A stretch of 64,000 nt of DNA from Micromonospora noduli (GTDB lineage: Bacteria; Actinomycetota; Actinomycetes; Mycobacteriales; Micromonosporaceae): contig NZ_PYAK01000019.1 in assembly GCF_003264365.1 (NCBI RefSeq), positions 1 to 64,000 on the forward strand, given 5' to 3'. Shown here one piece after another: positions 16,499 to 24,832 of the stretch; position 1 is the first letter of the stretch; each line of letters starts with the position of its first letter. Made by a program: the position numbers and the translations under genes. The notes under the pieces are model-generated. The model saw only the letters and a program-made list of their open reading frames with translations. It made no database searches and was not told where the DNA came from.

Positions 16499-17398
16499 TC
16501 AGGCTCCGGTCTGCGCTGTGGTCAGGGCGAGGAAGGCGTCCTCGAGGTTGCGGGAGGTGATCTCGACGTCCCGGGCGGCGGTCCGGGTCAGCAGGTGCCG
16601 GGCGATGGCGTCCGAGTCGCCGGTCCGCACCAGCACGCTGTCGCCGCGCACCTCCACGGCGTCCACGCCGGGCAGCGCGGCGAGCGCGGCCTGGTCGGCG
16701 CCGGGCAGGGTGGCCCGCACGGTACGGCCGGCGGCCAGGTTCTTGATCTCCGCGGTGGTGCCGTCGGCGACGATGCGCCCCTGCCGGACCAGCACGATCC
16801 GGTCGGCGTACGCGTCCGCCTCGTCGAGGTAGTGGGTGGCGAAGATGACGGTTCGTCCGCGCCGGGCGTCTCGGCGCAGGGCCTGCCAGAAGTCCCGCCG
16901 ACCCTCGACGTCCATGCCGGTGGTCGGCTCGTCGAGCACCATCAGGTCCGGGTCGGGCAGCAGGGCTAGCGCGAAGCGCAGTCGTTGCTGCTGACCGCCC
17001 GAGCAGCGCCCGACCACCCGATCGGCGATGTCGGTGATACCGGCCCGCTCCAGCACCTCCGCCGCCGGGCGGGTGTGCCGGTAGAAGTGGGCGGTCATCC
17101 GTACCGTCTCGCCGACTGTGAGGTCCTTGAGCAGCCCGCCGGTCTGGAGTACCGCGGCGACCCGACCTCGGGCCACCGCGTCGTCCGGGGTGCCGCCGAG
17201 GACGCGGACGGTGCCCCTGTCCGGGCGGGACAACCCGAGCAGCATGTCGATTGTGGTGGTCTTGCCCGCGCCGTTCGGGCCGAGGAACGCCACCACCTCG
17301 CCGGGCTGCACCCGTAGGCTCAACCCGTCGACAGCGGTGACCGCGCCGAAGCTCTTGGTGAGGCCGTCCAACTCGACAGCCGGATGCGTACTGGTCAT
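16499..17398 (-). CDS. ABC transporter ATP-binding protein
   Basis: 299 residues. Walker A GPNGAGKTTT, Q-loop AAVLQTGG, signature CSGGQQQRLRFALAL, Walker B LMVLDEPTTGMD and H-loop FATHY are all intact. The C-terminal about 80 residues (NLEDAFLALT) match the extension common in DrrA-type drug or lipid exporters. The ATG at 17398 is preceded by GGAG; the frame is open upstream to 17464 but the ABC domain begins right after 17398. First gene of the operon. Confidence 0.93.
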   Translation of the reverse strand: MTSTHPAVELDGLTKSFGAVTAVDGLSLRVQPGEVVAFLGPNGAGKTTTIDMLLGLSRPDRGTVRVLGGTPDDAVARGRVAAVLQTGGLLKDLTVGETVRMTAHFYRHTRPAAEVLERAGITDIADRVVGRCSGGQQQRLRFALALLPDPDLMVLDEPTTGMDVEGRRDFWQALRRDARRGRTVIFATHYLDEADAYADRIVLVRQGRIVADGTTAEIKNLAAGRTVRATLPGADQAALAALPGVDAVEVRGDSVLVRTGDSDAIARHLLTRTAARDVEITSRNLEDAFLALTTAQTGA

Positions 17399-17537
17399 GC
17401 CACTGATGCTCCGGCGGGGCGTACCCCGATACCCGGAGCGGTCGTCACGCTCCGACCATGACATTTGTCAGGCAGCCGGATTCCGGACGGACACAGCGGG
17501 TAACCGCCGAGCCGAGCCGCGACACCGGGAGGACGCG

Positions 17538-18392
17538 ATGGGTGCCACGCCGCAGGGTCAGGTCGACACGGTTGTGCTGATCCACGGGCTCTGGATGACG
17601 CCGCGCAGCTGGGAGGGGTGGGCCCAGCGGTACACCGAGCGCGGCATGCACGTCATCGCTCCCGCCTGGCCCGGCATGGACCGCTCCGTGGAGGAGCTGC
17701 GCGACGACCCCGGCCCGATCGCCGAGCAGAGCATCGCCACGATCGTGGCGCACTACGACCGGATCATCCGGGGGCTGCCCCGACCGCCGATCATCATGGG
17801 GCACTCGTTCGGCGGCCTGATCACCCAGGTCCTCGTCGACCGGGGCCTCGGCGCGGCGGCGGTCGGAGTGCACCCCGCGCAGGTGAAGGGCGTGCTCAAG
17901 GTGCCGCTGAGTCAGCTGCGCTCGGGCTTCCCGATTCTGCGCAGCCCCGCCAACCGCAACAAGGCCGTCCCGTTCACGGAGGACGACTTCGCCTACACCT
18001 TCGGCAACGCGATGAGCCGCGAGGACTCCGACCGGGCCTGGCGGCGCTACGCCGTCCCCGGCGCCGGGCGGGTCTACTTCGAGGGCGCGTTTGCCAACCT
18101 CGACCCGCGCTCGCCGACCCGGGTCGATTTCGGGCGTAACGACCGGGCGCCGCTGCTGCTGATGGCCGGCGAGGTCGACCACGTGGTGCCGGCGTCGGTG
18201 GTTCGCGCCAACGCCGGGCTCTACCAGAAGTCCCGGGCCCTCACCGCGTACGAGCAGTTCGCCGGCCGATCCCACTTCACCGTCGGCCAGGACGGCTGGG
18301 AGCAGATCGCCGACTATGCGCTGGACTGGGCGCTGCGTGCGGCGGCCCTGCCCCGTGAGGCGACCATCGCCAGCGAGGCCCCCCGCCGCTGA
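17538..18392 (+). CDS. Alpha/beta hydrolase
   Basis: 284 residues. The alpha/beta hydrolase fold is shown by LIHGLWMTPRSWEGW, the nucleophile elbow MGHSFGGLI (Ser), the acid in MAGEVDHVVP and a C-terminal GRSHFTV (His). There is no signal peptide, so it acts in the cytoplasm. ATG at 17538 is preceded by GGGAGG. The substrate cannot be inferred. It diverges from the ABC operon; the short gap 17399-17537 must hold both promoters. Confidence 0.88.
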   Translation: MGATPQGQVDTVVLIHGLWMTPRSWEGWAQRYTERGMHVIAPAWPGMDRSVEELRDDPGPIAEQSIATIVAHYDRIIRGLPRPPIIMGHSFGGLITQVLVDRGLGAAAVGVHPAQVKGVLKVPLSQLRSGFPILRSPANRNKAVPFTEDDFAYTFGNAMSREDSDRAWRRYAVPGAGRVYFEGAFANLDPRSPTRVDFGRNDRAPLLLMAGEVDHVVPASVVRANAGLYQKSRALTAYEQFAGRSHFTVGQDGWEQIADYALDWALRAAALPREATIASEAPRR

Positions 18393-18513
18393 CCTGGGCT
18401 CGGTTTGGAGGTCGGCCGGCCCGTGGCCCGGGGCCACCCACCACCTCAGCCGGCCACCGCACGACCACCTCGACTCCCCGGGGTGCAGGGCTGAGCGGCC
18501 AGGTCGATCGAAG

Positions 18514-18557
18514 GCGGTATACCTCAGAGGTATTTTTATGACTCAGAGGTATACCGC
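18514..18557. repeat. Dispersed GGTATACCTC palindrome, copy A
   Basis: Arms GCGGTATACCTC (18514-18525) and GAGGTATACCGC (18546-18557) pair perfectly; the inner part pairs imperfectly and holds a TTTTT run. Related copies lie at 39067-39108 and 61288-61339. It stands in the gap 18393-18635 between the hydrolase and the M50 protease gene; I see nothing else in that gap. Confidence 0.75.
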
Positions 18558-18635
18558 TCACCGGGACATCCGGCAGCACGGGCCCAGCTTGGGTCAGGTG
18601 GGCATGCCCACCCTCTGGCGGGGTATCTCGGTGGG

Positions 18636-19775
18636 ATGAGGGCCAGTTTCCGGCTTGGCCGGGTCGCGGGAGTGCCGGTCGGCGTCAACTGGAGTGTGCT
18701 GGTCATCTTCGCGTTGATCGCGTGGGGGCTGGCCGCGAACCAGTTCCCCCGCTCCTACCCCGACCACTCGCCCGTGGCGTACCTGATCGCGGGCCTGGCC
18801 GCGGCGGTGGTGTTCTTCGTCGGCCTGCTCGCCCACGAGGTGTCGCACGCGGTGGTGGCCAAGCGCAACGGGCTGGAGGTCGACGGCATCACGCTGTGGC
18901 TGTTCGGCGGCGTGGCCGAGTTGCGGGGCGAGCCGCGTGACCCGGGCGCGGAGTTGCGCATCGCGGGCGTCGGCCCGCTGGTCAGCCTGCTGATCGGGGC
19001 GTTCTTCGGTGCCATCGCGGCGCTGCTCGCGCTGGCCGGGCAGGGCGGGCTGCTGTTCGGAGCGGTGGCCTGGCTGGCGGGGATCAACGTGCTGCTGGCC
19101 GTCTTCAACGTGCTGCCGGCCGCACCCCTTGACGGTGGCCGGTTGCTGCGCGCCGCGGTCTGGAAGGCCACCGGTGACCGGACCCGAGCGTCAGTGGTCG
19201 CCGCCCGGGCCGGCTGGGTGCTGGGTGTGCTGCTGATCGGCCTGGGGTTGTGGCAGTTCCTGTCCGGTGTCGGTTTCGGTGGGCTCTGGCTGGCCCTGAT
19301 CGGCTGGTTCCTGATCGGGGCGGCCGGGATGGAGGAGCGGCAGGCCCGCACCGGCACCGCGCTGCGGGGGATTCGGGTGGGCGATGTGATGACCCCGCAG
19401 CCGCAGACCGCCTCGGCGCAGATGACGGTCGCGGACTTCGTCGACCACTACCTGTTCGCGTACCGGCATTCGGCGCTGCCGCTGACCGAGGACGGCCGAC
19501 CGACCGGCCTGGTCACCGTCGACCGGGTGCGGGGCGTGCCGCCGGAGCGGCGGGCGTCGACCACGCTGGCCGAGGTGGCCTGTCGAGCCGACGAACTGGT
19601 GCTGGCCCAGCCCGGTGAACAGCTCAACGACCTGCTCCCCCGGCTTTCCGAGTGCGCCGACGGCCGCGCCCTGGTGGTGACCGAAGACGGCCACCTGACC
19701 GGCATCGTCTCCCCCAGCGACATCAGCCGCGCCGTCCAACGCAGCACCCTCCGCACCCCCACCCCATCCCGTTGA
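18636..19775 (+). CDS. Site-2-type membrane metalloprotease (M50) with CBS domains
   Basis: 379 residues. Six membrane helices carry the zinc site LLAHEVSHAVV (HExxH, residues 67-71) and the third-ligand motif APLDGGRLL. Two CBS repeats follow (about residues 245-370; IRVGDVMTPQPQ and GRALVVTEDGHLTGIVSPSD), usually nucleotide-sensing. Such enzymes cut substrates, often anti-sigma factors, within the membrane. No anti-sigma gene is adjacent. The TGA stop (19773-19775) lies inside the second copy of the dispersed 61-bp inverted repeat, which therefore supplies the stop codon. Confidence 0.93.
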   Translation: MRASFRLGRVAGVPVGVNWSVLVIFALIAWGLAANQFPRSYPDHSPVAYLIAGLAAAVVFFVGLLAHEVSHAVVAKRNGLEVDGITLWLFGGVAELRGEPRDPGAELRIAGVGPLVSLLIGAFFGAIAALLALAGQGGLLFGAVAWLAGINVLLAVFNVLPAAPLDGGRLLRAAVWKATGDRTRASVVAARAGWVLGVLLIGLGLWQFLSGVGFGGLWLALIGWFLIGAAGMEERQARTGTALRGIRVGDVMTPQPQTASAQMTVADFVDHYLFAYRHSALPLTEDGRPTGLVTVDRVRGVPPERRASTTLAEVACRADELVLAQPGEQLNDLLPRLSECADGRALVVTEDGHLTGIVSPSDISRAVQRSTLRTPTPSR

Positions 19776-19831
19776 TCATGAAGTTGTTGCGCCGACACGC
19801 CGCGCCGGGTGGCAATAACTTCATGATCAAC
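19771..19831 (+). repeat. Dispersed 61-bp inverted repeat, copy 2 (3' end of M50 gene)
   Basis: Arms start GTTGATCATGAAGTTGTTGC (19771) and end ACTTCATGATCAAC (19831), around a loop containing CGACACGCCG. Read in the direction of the upstream gene it is the same sequence and orientation as copy 1 at 6495-6555. It supplies the TGA stop of the M50 gene. The one non-Watson-Crick pair is again G-U on the transcript strand. Confidence 0.82.
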
Positions 19832-19858
19832 CGAGGCGGGGGCGGGGGGCGGGGGGGG

Positions 19859-20767
19859 TCAGGAGTGGGGGCAGGTGTTGCGGTACTCCTGGATGGTTGC
19901 TGAGGCTGGGGGTGCGGGGCAGAGGAACTGGTCGTAGCGGGCGTCGTCGTCCACGAAGCGCTTCAGCCAGGAGATGCTGTACTTGGCGACCGTCACGTTC
20001 GTCGAGGTGGGCGCGGAGTGGCTGGCGTTGTTGAGTTCCAGGTACGCCTTGTCCAGCGTGGACGGCAGGCTGGTGTAGAAGGGCTCCGAGTGCGACGAGA
20101 CCGGCGCCACCGAGTCGTTCTCCGCGCCGACCACCAGCGTCGGCACCCGTACGCCGGACCAGTTCTTGACGGTGTGCCAGCCGGTCAGCGGGATCGCGGC
20201 CTGCAACTGCGGTCGTGAGTTCGCCGCCGAGAGGCTGCCGCCGCCGCCCATCGAGTGCCCCATCACGGCGAGCCGGTTGCGGTCGATCCGGGTACGCACG
20301 CCGCTGGTGTTGGTGAGGTAGTCCAGGGCTGCCAGCAGTTGCGTGCCCCGGCTGGCCGGCTGGTCGTAGCGGGACAACGTGTCGATCGTGATCACCACGA
20401 AGCCCTGCGAGGCGAGGCGCGGCCCCAGCCAGGCCACGCTGGACTGGGTGGCGGTGTAGCCGGGTGAGATCGCCACCGCGCCGAAGGTGCCCTCGGCGGT
20501 GCTGGTCGGGTAGTAGATCGTTCCGCCCCGGAAACCGCTGACGCTGGAGGCGGCGACGGTGCTCTGGGCGATGGTGAACGCGCCCCGGCTGGCCTCGATG
20601 CTGGCCACTGTGGGGGCCGGGCCGCGCTCGTACGGGCTGGCGGCGGCGTGGGCGGCCGGCGCTGCGCCCAGTCCGGCGCCGAGCACGGCCAGGGCGAGCG
20701 CCCAGCGCAGACCGCGACGGGGGCGAGGGGCGACTGGTTCGGGGGTGATGGCGGGTACGGGCTGCAT
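19859..20767 (-). CDS. Secreted cutinase / polyester hydrolase (PET-hydrolase-type)
   Basis: 302 residues. A signal peptide ends near AHAAA; the mature part starts [10 protein letters not shown]. It parallels the Thermobifida-type cutinases: SPGYT (oxyanion Tyr104), [10 protein letters not shown] (nucleophile Ser172, oxyanion Met173), [10 protein letters not shown] (Trp197), [10 protein letters not shown] (Asp218), NNASHSAP (His250) and a C-terminal FLCP...TCPHS pair (Cys283, Cys299) that would form the conserved disulphide. Family members hydrolyse cutin, tributyrin and synthetic polyesters outside the cell. In place of the aromatic residue after the catalytic His (Phe in Thermobifida enzymes) it has Ser251. 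ATG 20767 is preceded by GGAGCGAGAC. Family assignment is firm; PET activity is inference. Confidence 0.93.
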   Translation of the reverse strand: MQPVPAITPEPVAPRPRRGLRWALALAVLGAGLGAAPAAHAAASPYERGPAPTVASIEASRGAFTIAQSTVAASSVSGFRGGTIYYPTSTAEGTFGAVAISPGYTATQSSVAWLGPRLASQGFVVITIDTLSRYDQPASRGTQLLAALDYLTNTSGVRTRIDRNRLAVMGHSMGGGGSLSAANSRPQLQAAIPLTGWHTVKNWSGVRVPTLVVGAENDSVAPVSSHSEPFYTSLPSTLDKAYLELNNASHSAPTSTNVTVAKYSISWLKRFVDDDARYDQFLCPAPPASATIQEYRNTCPHS

Positions 20768-20814
20768 GTCTCGCTCCGAGGGGTGGAGCCGACGGTCCCG
20801 GGACGGGGACCGGA

Positions 20815-20829
20815 CGATGAGACTCATCG
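20815..20829. promoter_or_regulatory. Operator-like palindrome upstream of the cutinase gene
   Basis: CGATGAG-A-CTCATCG, 7-bp arms with a 1-base centre, 48-62 bases upstream of the cutinase ATG and so in promoter position. No adjacent regulator gene is present. It differs from the TGGGAGCGCTCCCA site of cellulose regulators. Confidence 0.4.
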
Positions 20830-20910
20830 ACAAACATCAGTGTCTGTCCGGCGTCTTCCACCCCACCAATCCCAGCCGCCCCATGCCACAGCGCTATGGC
20901 ACGCGCTCGG

Positions 20911-22182
20911 TCACCGGGGGAAGTAGCGGTCCAGTGCGTCGGTGCGGAACGTGCCCTTCGGGTCCAGGTCGGCCAGGAGCGCGGCGAAGTCGGCGCACCT
21001 CGGGTAGCGGGCGGACAGCTCGGCCGGGTCGGTGACGAAGACCTTGCCCCAGTGCGGGCGGGGCGCGAACGGCGCCAGCCGCTCCTCCACGGCGGCCACC
21101 ACGGGCAGCACCGCCGCGGTGTCGTCGACCCAGGTGAAGTGCAGCACGAAGCTGTCCCGCCGGTAGTTCGGGCTCAGCCACAGCTCGTCGGCCGCCACCG
21201 TGCGCAGCTCGGAGACCAGCAGCACCGGGGCGATCAGGTCCGCCACGTCGTCCAAGGCGGCGAGCGCGTCCGCCGCCGCCGTACGCGCGAGGTGGTACTC
21301 GGACTGCAGTTCGTCGCCGCTGCTCGGGGTGAAGCCGAGCTTGAAGTGCGGCAGCCGCTCGTGCCACGGGCCCGGCTCGCCGAGCTGCGGGGTGCAGTTC
21401 TCCGCCGGCATGCCGAGCACCGGGTGCCGGGGCTGGTCGGCGGCGGTGGTGCCCAGCCAGTCCGCCGGGGGTGGCGGCTGGTCGGCCACCTGTTTGCGCC
21501 ACACCTCGCGCAGCCGGGGCTCACGGAAGTCGGTGAAGACACTCACGCTGTACGCCGAGCCGAGCGCCTCGTCCAACGCCGTCCGGTCCAGGTCGAGGCG
21601 TACGTACTGGCGCAGCGCGAAGGTCGGCACGACGTCCACTGTGACGCGGGTGACCAGGCCGAGCGCGCCGAGCCCGACCACCATGCCGGCGAACGTGTCG
21701 GCGTCACGGTCGACCCGGAGCAGATCGCCGTCGGCGGTGACCAGCTCCAGGCCGGCGACCGCGCTGGCCAGGTTGCCGTGGGTCTGGCCGGAGCCGTGGG
21801 TGGCGGTGGCCACCGCGCCGGCCACCGAGATGTGCGGCAGTGACGCGAGGTTCGCCAGCGCGTACCCCTGGGTGTGCAGCTGTCGGGCGACGTCGCCGTA
21901 GCGGAGCGCGCCGCTCACGGTGACCTGCCCCCGCTCGTGGTCCACCTCGACGACAGGGGGCAGCCCAGCGAGGCTGACCAGGTCACCGTCGGTGTCGCCG
22001 ATACGGTTGAAGGAGTGCCCGCTGCCCACCGCGCGGATCCGGCTGCTGCCGGCGACGAGCCGGCGCAGTTCGTCGACGGAGGTGGGGCGGTGGAACGCCT
22101 TCGCGGCGTACCGCACGTTGCCGGCCCAGTTGCGGCGCGGAACGTCAGTGGTCGACGCGGCGTGCGATCCCTGCGCGGTCAT
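20911..22182 (-). CDS. Alditol-oxidase-like FAD-linked oxidoreductase
   Basis: 423 residues. FAD-binding type 4 (VAO) fold: the N-terminal RAVGSGHSFNRIGDTDG contains His56, the position of covalent FAD attachment in Streptomyces alditol oxidase, and LPHISVAGAVATATHGSG is the second FAD signature. The C-terminal D-arabinono-1,4-lactone oxidase-type domain has HWGKVF near residue 385 and ARYPR. Relatives oxidise sugar alcohols with O2, giving H2O2; it is cytoplasmic. The ATG overlaps the stop of the upstream PH-like gene by 4 bases. Confidence 0.9.
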   Translation of the reverse strand: MTAQGSHAASTTDVPRRNWAGNVRYAAKAFHRPTSVDELRRLVAGSSRIRAVGSGHSFNRIGDTDGDLVSLAGLPPVVEVDHERGQVTVSGALRYGDVARQLHTQGYALANLASLPHISVAGAVATATHGSGQTHGNLASAVAGLELVTADGDLLRVDRDADTFAGMVVGLGALGLVTRVTVDVVPTFALRQYVRLDLDRTALDEALGSAYSVSVFTDFREPRLREVWRKQVADQPPPPADWLGTTAADQPRHPVLGMPAENCTPQLGEPGPWHERLPHFKLGFTPSSGDELQSEYHLARTAAADALAALDDVADLIAPVLLVSELRTVAADELWLSPNYRRDSFVLHFTWVDDTAAVLPVVAAVEERLAPFAPRPHWGKVFVTDPAELSARYPRCADFAALLADLDPKGTFRTDALDRYFPR

Positions 22183-22931
22183 GTGGCGGTCTCCCGATCG
22201 GTGCTCTGGTGGTCGGCCAACGCGGTGACGAGGGCGTCCAGAACCGTATCCGTCTGGAACGTGCTGTAACCACGTTGGGCGATCGGCAGACCGGCAGTGG
22301 TGGCGCGTTCGATCTCCCCCCGGGCCGCCTGCCGGGCCGACGCGTCTCCGGACATCAGCGCGTCCTGGCCGCGTCGGATCAACCGGTCGACCCGGTCCAT
22401 CTGGTAGCCACGCAGGCCGACCGGGAGCTCCGGGGCCTCGAAGGCGGCGCGACGCAGCGCGAGCAGGTCGACGAAACGGCCGCCGGCATATTGGGTGAGC
22501 GCGGCGGACACCTGCTCGGGCTGCTCGCGGACCTGGTCGAGGACGAGCAGCTCGACGGCCGGGCGACCGTCGAGCGGATGGCGGGCGGTCAGCGGCTCAA
22601 TCGTCACACCCGACACGGGCACCAACAGCAGTCGCGGTGGCTCCGGATGGCCGTCGCGCCGGGGCGGCTCGTCGAGGACCAGCGCGTCGACCTCCGGCCA
22701 CCGGACATCCCGACGCAGGCCGGGTCGCCGGATGGTGATCCCGTCCGTGTGGATCCCGAATCGGAACGGCCGCATCGCGCTGACCAGCGCCACCGTGCCG
22801 AGCGCGATCGCTCCCACCGCGATGATCGTCCGTAGCAGGGCGTCGTCGCTGGGATAGACCAACAGGAGCACTCCACCGAGTACGCAGACCAGGGCGAGCG
22901 CACGGGCCCCCCGATTCCGGCGCAGTTCCAC
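22179..22931 (-). CDS. Membrane protein with PH-like domain and DivIVA-like motifs
   Basis: 250 residues. Two hydrophobic helices (residues about 10-50) precede a beta-rich PH-like segment (FRFGIHTDGITIRRPGLRRD, VRWPEVDAL). The C-terminal third carries two short motifs of the kind in DivIVA-domain proteins: VGLRGYQMDRVDRLI and QRGYSTFQTDTVLDALVTAL. DivIVA domains target curved membranes and poles in actinomycetes, so a role at the envelope is plausible but unproven. It is translationally coupled to the alditol-oxidase-like gene downstream. Confidence 0.68.
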   Translation of the reverse strand: MELRRNRGARALALVCVLGGVLLLVYPSDDALLRTIIAVGAIALGTVALVSAMRPFRFGIHTDGITIRRPGLRRDVRWPEVDALVLDEPPRRDGHPEPPRLLLVPVSGVTIEPLTARHPLDGRPAVELLVLDQVREQPEQVSAALTQYAGGRFVDLLALRRAAFEAPELPVGLRGYQMDRVDRLIRRGQDALMSGDASARQAARGEIERATTAGLPIAQRGYSTFQTDTVLDALVTALADHQSTDRETAT

Positions 22932-23051
22932 GCTCGGACCCCCGTTTCATGACCGTGGCGTCGGTTCCGACATCTTCCGCCAGACCGGGCACCAGGGACA
23001 CCGGTCGATCGGGCACGGTTGTTCTCGTCGTCGTCGGGGAACCCTACGCCC

Positions 23052-23474
23052 ATGAGCAGCTACCGCGATCCGGCCGCACGAGGTGACGTCTTCCCCTCCG
23101 AGGAGGAGCTGGACCCCACCGGCACCGAGGTCGAGCAGGCCAGCGCGCCGCCGGCCGGCGGGTTTCCGAGCCACCCGTCGCCCACTCCCGGTCCTCGGCC
23201 CACACCGGCGCCCGCACCCGCGCCGACGCCGGTGCCGGCGCCCGGCCCGCCGCCGCGCGCCAGTGGCGCCCAGTCGATCGTGACCCGTCACCTGGACGGC
23301 TCGGTGGAGGTGGTCACCGACCTCGATGGTGACGGCGTCGCCGACGTCGTCCAGATCGACGTGGACGGTGACGGGATCCCGGACATCACCTACGTGGACA
23401 GTGACCGCGACGGGCGGCTGGACACCGTGCTGGGCGACCCGAACGCGGTCGGGACGGGCGTCCACCGGGCCTGA
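23052..23474 (+). CDS. Small Pro-rich protein with EF-hand-like Ca-binding repeats
   Basis: 140 residues. The middle is a Pro/Ala linker (PTPGPRPTPAPAPAPTP). The C-terminal 50 residues repeat the DxDxDG calcium-loop pattern: DLDGDGVADVVQIDVDGDG and DSDRDGRLD. There is no signal peptide, so export, if any, is not by Sec or Tat. Calcium binding is inferred from the repeats; the biological role is unknown. ATG 23052 is the first Met of the conserved-looking part; an upstream in-frame start at 23019 overlaps the region of the divergent gene. Confidence 0.68.
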   Translation: MSSYRDPAARGDVFPSEEELDPTGTEVEQASAPPAGGFPSHPSPTPGPRPTPAPAPAPTPVPAPGPPPRASGAQSIVTRHLDGSVEVVTDLDGDGVADVVQIDVDGDGIPDITYVDSDRDGRLDTVLGDPNAVGTGVHRA

Positions 23475-23492
23475 CCCGGCGGCGCGGCCGAC

Positions 23493-24422
23493 TCAGAGCT
23501 TCGCCATCACCTCGCTGGCGACCAGCTCCAGGTGCTCCAGGTCGCTGAGGTCCAGCACCTGGAGGTAGAGCCGCTCGCTGCCGATCTCGGCGTACCGGCC
23601 GATGGTGTCCAGCACCTCGGCGGGCGTCCCGGCCAGGCCGTTGGCCCGCAGCTCGTCGGGCTCGCGGCCGATGGCGGCGGCCCGGCGGGCCACCTCGGCG
23701 TCGTCGCGCCCGCAGCAGAGCACCAGGGCGTTGGACCAGACCATCCCGGCCGGGTCCCGGCCGATCTCGGCGCAGGCCACGCGGACCCGGTCGAACTGCG
23801 CCGCAGTGTCCGGCACCGAGGCGAACGGCAGGTTGAACTCGTCGGCGTAGCGGGCGGCCAGCCGAGGGGTGCGCTTCGGGCCCGTCCCGCCGAGCAGGAT
23901 CGGAGGACGCGGCTGCTGCACGGGCTTGGGCAGGGCGGGCGAGTCACGAACCGGGTAGTACCGGCCGTCGTGGTCGAACCGCTCCCCCGCCGGCGTGGCC
24001 CAGAGCCCGGTGATCACGGCGAGCTGCTCCTCCAGCCGGTCGAACCGCTCGGCCAGCGGCGGGAACGGGATGCCGTACGCGCTGTGCTCCTCGGCGTACC
24101 AGCCGGTGCCGATGCCCAGCTCCACCCTGCCGCCGCTCATCTGGTCGACCTGCGCCACGGTGATCGCCAGCGGGCCGGGCAGCCGGAAGGTGGCGGCGGT
24201 CATCAGCGTGCCGAGCCGGATGCGGCTGGTCTCCCGGGCCAGGCCGGCGAGCGTCGTCCACGCGTCGGTGGGGCCGGGCTCGCCGCTCACGTCACCCATC
24301 ATCAGGTAGTGGTCGGACCGGAAGAACGCGCCGTAGCCGGCGTCCTCTGCGCAGCGGGCGACGGCGAGCAACTGGTCGTAGGTTGCACCCTGCTGGGGCT
24401 CGGTGAAGATCCGAAGTTCCAT
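23493..24422 (-). CDS. LLM-class F420-dependent oxidoreductase
   Basis: 309 residues. Luciferase-like TIM barrel: LRIFTEPQQGATYDQLL at the start, RIRLGTLMTAATFR, GRVELGIGTGWYAEEH and PPILLGGTGPKRTPRLAARY, the usual F420-type pattern. It likely uses reduced F420 to act on a small molecule in the cytoplasm. It starts 99 bases from the divergent ArsR-type gene, and both promoters share that gap. Substrate unknown. Confidence 0.9.
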   Translation of the reverse strand: MELRIFTEPQQGATYDQLLAVARCAEDAGYGAFFRSDHYLMMGDVSGEPGPTDAWTTLAGLARETSRIRLGTLMTAATFRLPGPLAITVAQVDQMSGGRVELGIGTGWYAEEHSAYGIPFPPLAERFDRLEEQLAVITGLWATPAGERFDHDGRYYPVRDSPALPKPVQQPRPPILLGGTGPKRTPRLAARYADEFNLPFASVPDTAAQFDRVRVACAEIGRDPAGMVWSNALVLCCGRDDAEVARRAAAIGREPDELRANGLAGTPAEVLDTIGRYAEIGSERLYLQVLDLSDLEHLELVASEVMAKL

Positions 24423-24490
24423 GATCCGAGCATAGGGAGCCGATCGGCGGTGGCGCGCCGGGACGGCGACCGTCGTCGTATGCTTTGACA

Positions 24491-24500
24491 GTCATATGAC
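24491..24500. promoter_or_regulatory. Short palindrome in the LLM/ArsR divergent promoter region
   Basis: GTCATATGAC, a perfect 10-bp palindrome 21 bases before the ArsR-type start. It could be the autoregulatory operator of that protein; short and untested. Confidence 0.35.
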
Positions 24501-24520
24501 GGAGGAGGCATATTGGGAAG

Positions 24521-24832
24521 GTGTCCACCGACGCCTTCACCGTCCTCGCCGAGCCCACCCGGCGCCGGATCCTCGATCAGCTCCGCGACGCCGAACGCAG
24601 CGTCGGCGAGCTGGTCGATGGGCTCGGGGTCAGCCAACCAGCCGTCTCCAAACACCTGCGGGTGCTTCGCGACGCCGGCTTCGTCACCTGCCGGACGGCC
24701 GCCCGACAGCGGATCTACCGCCTCGACCCCGGCCCGCTGCGGGACGTCGACGGCTGGCTCGACCCGTACCGGCGGCTCTGGGCCCGACACCTGGACGCCC
24801 TGGAACGGCACCTCGACAGTCAGGAGCAGTGA
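24521..24832 (+). CDS. ArsR-family transcriptional regulator
   Basis: 103 residues, typical ArsR size. Winged helix: VLAEPTRRRILDQLRD, SVGELVDGLGVSQPAVSKHL and RVLRDAGFVTCR. The usual metal-binding Cys motif is absent, which fits the sub-group paired with SRPBCC proteins. GTG start at 24521, with GGAGGAGG 12 bases upstream. The SRPBCC gene follows with no gap (stop TGA directly before ATG), a common co-regulated pair. Confidence 0.9.
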   Translation: MSTDAFTVLAEPTRRRILDQLRDAERSVGELVDGLGVSQPAVSKHLRVLRDAGFVTCRTAARQRIYRLDPGPLRDVDGWLDPYRRLWARHLDALERHLDSQEQ

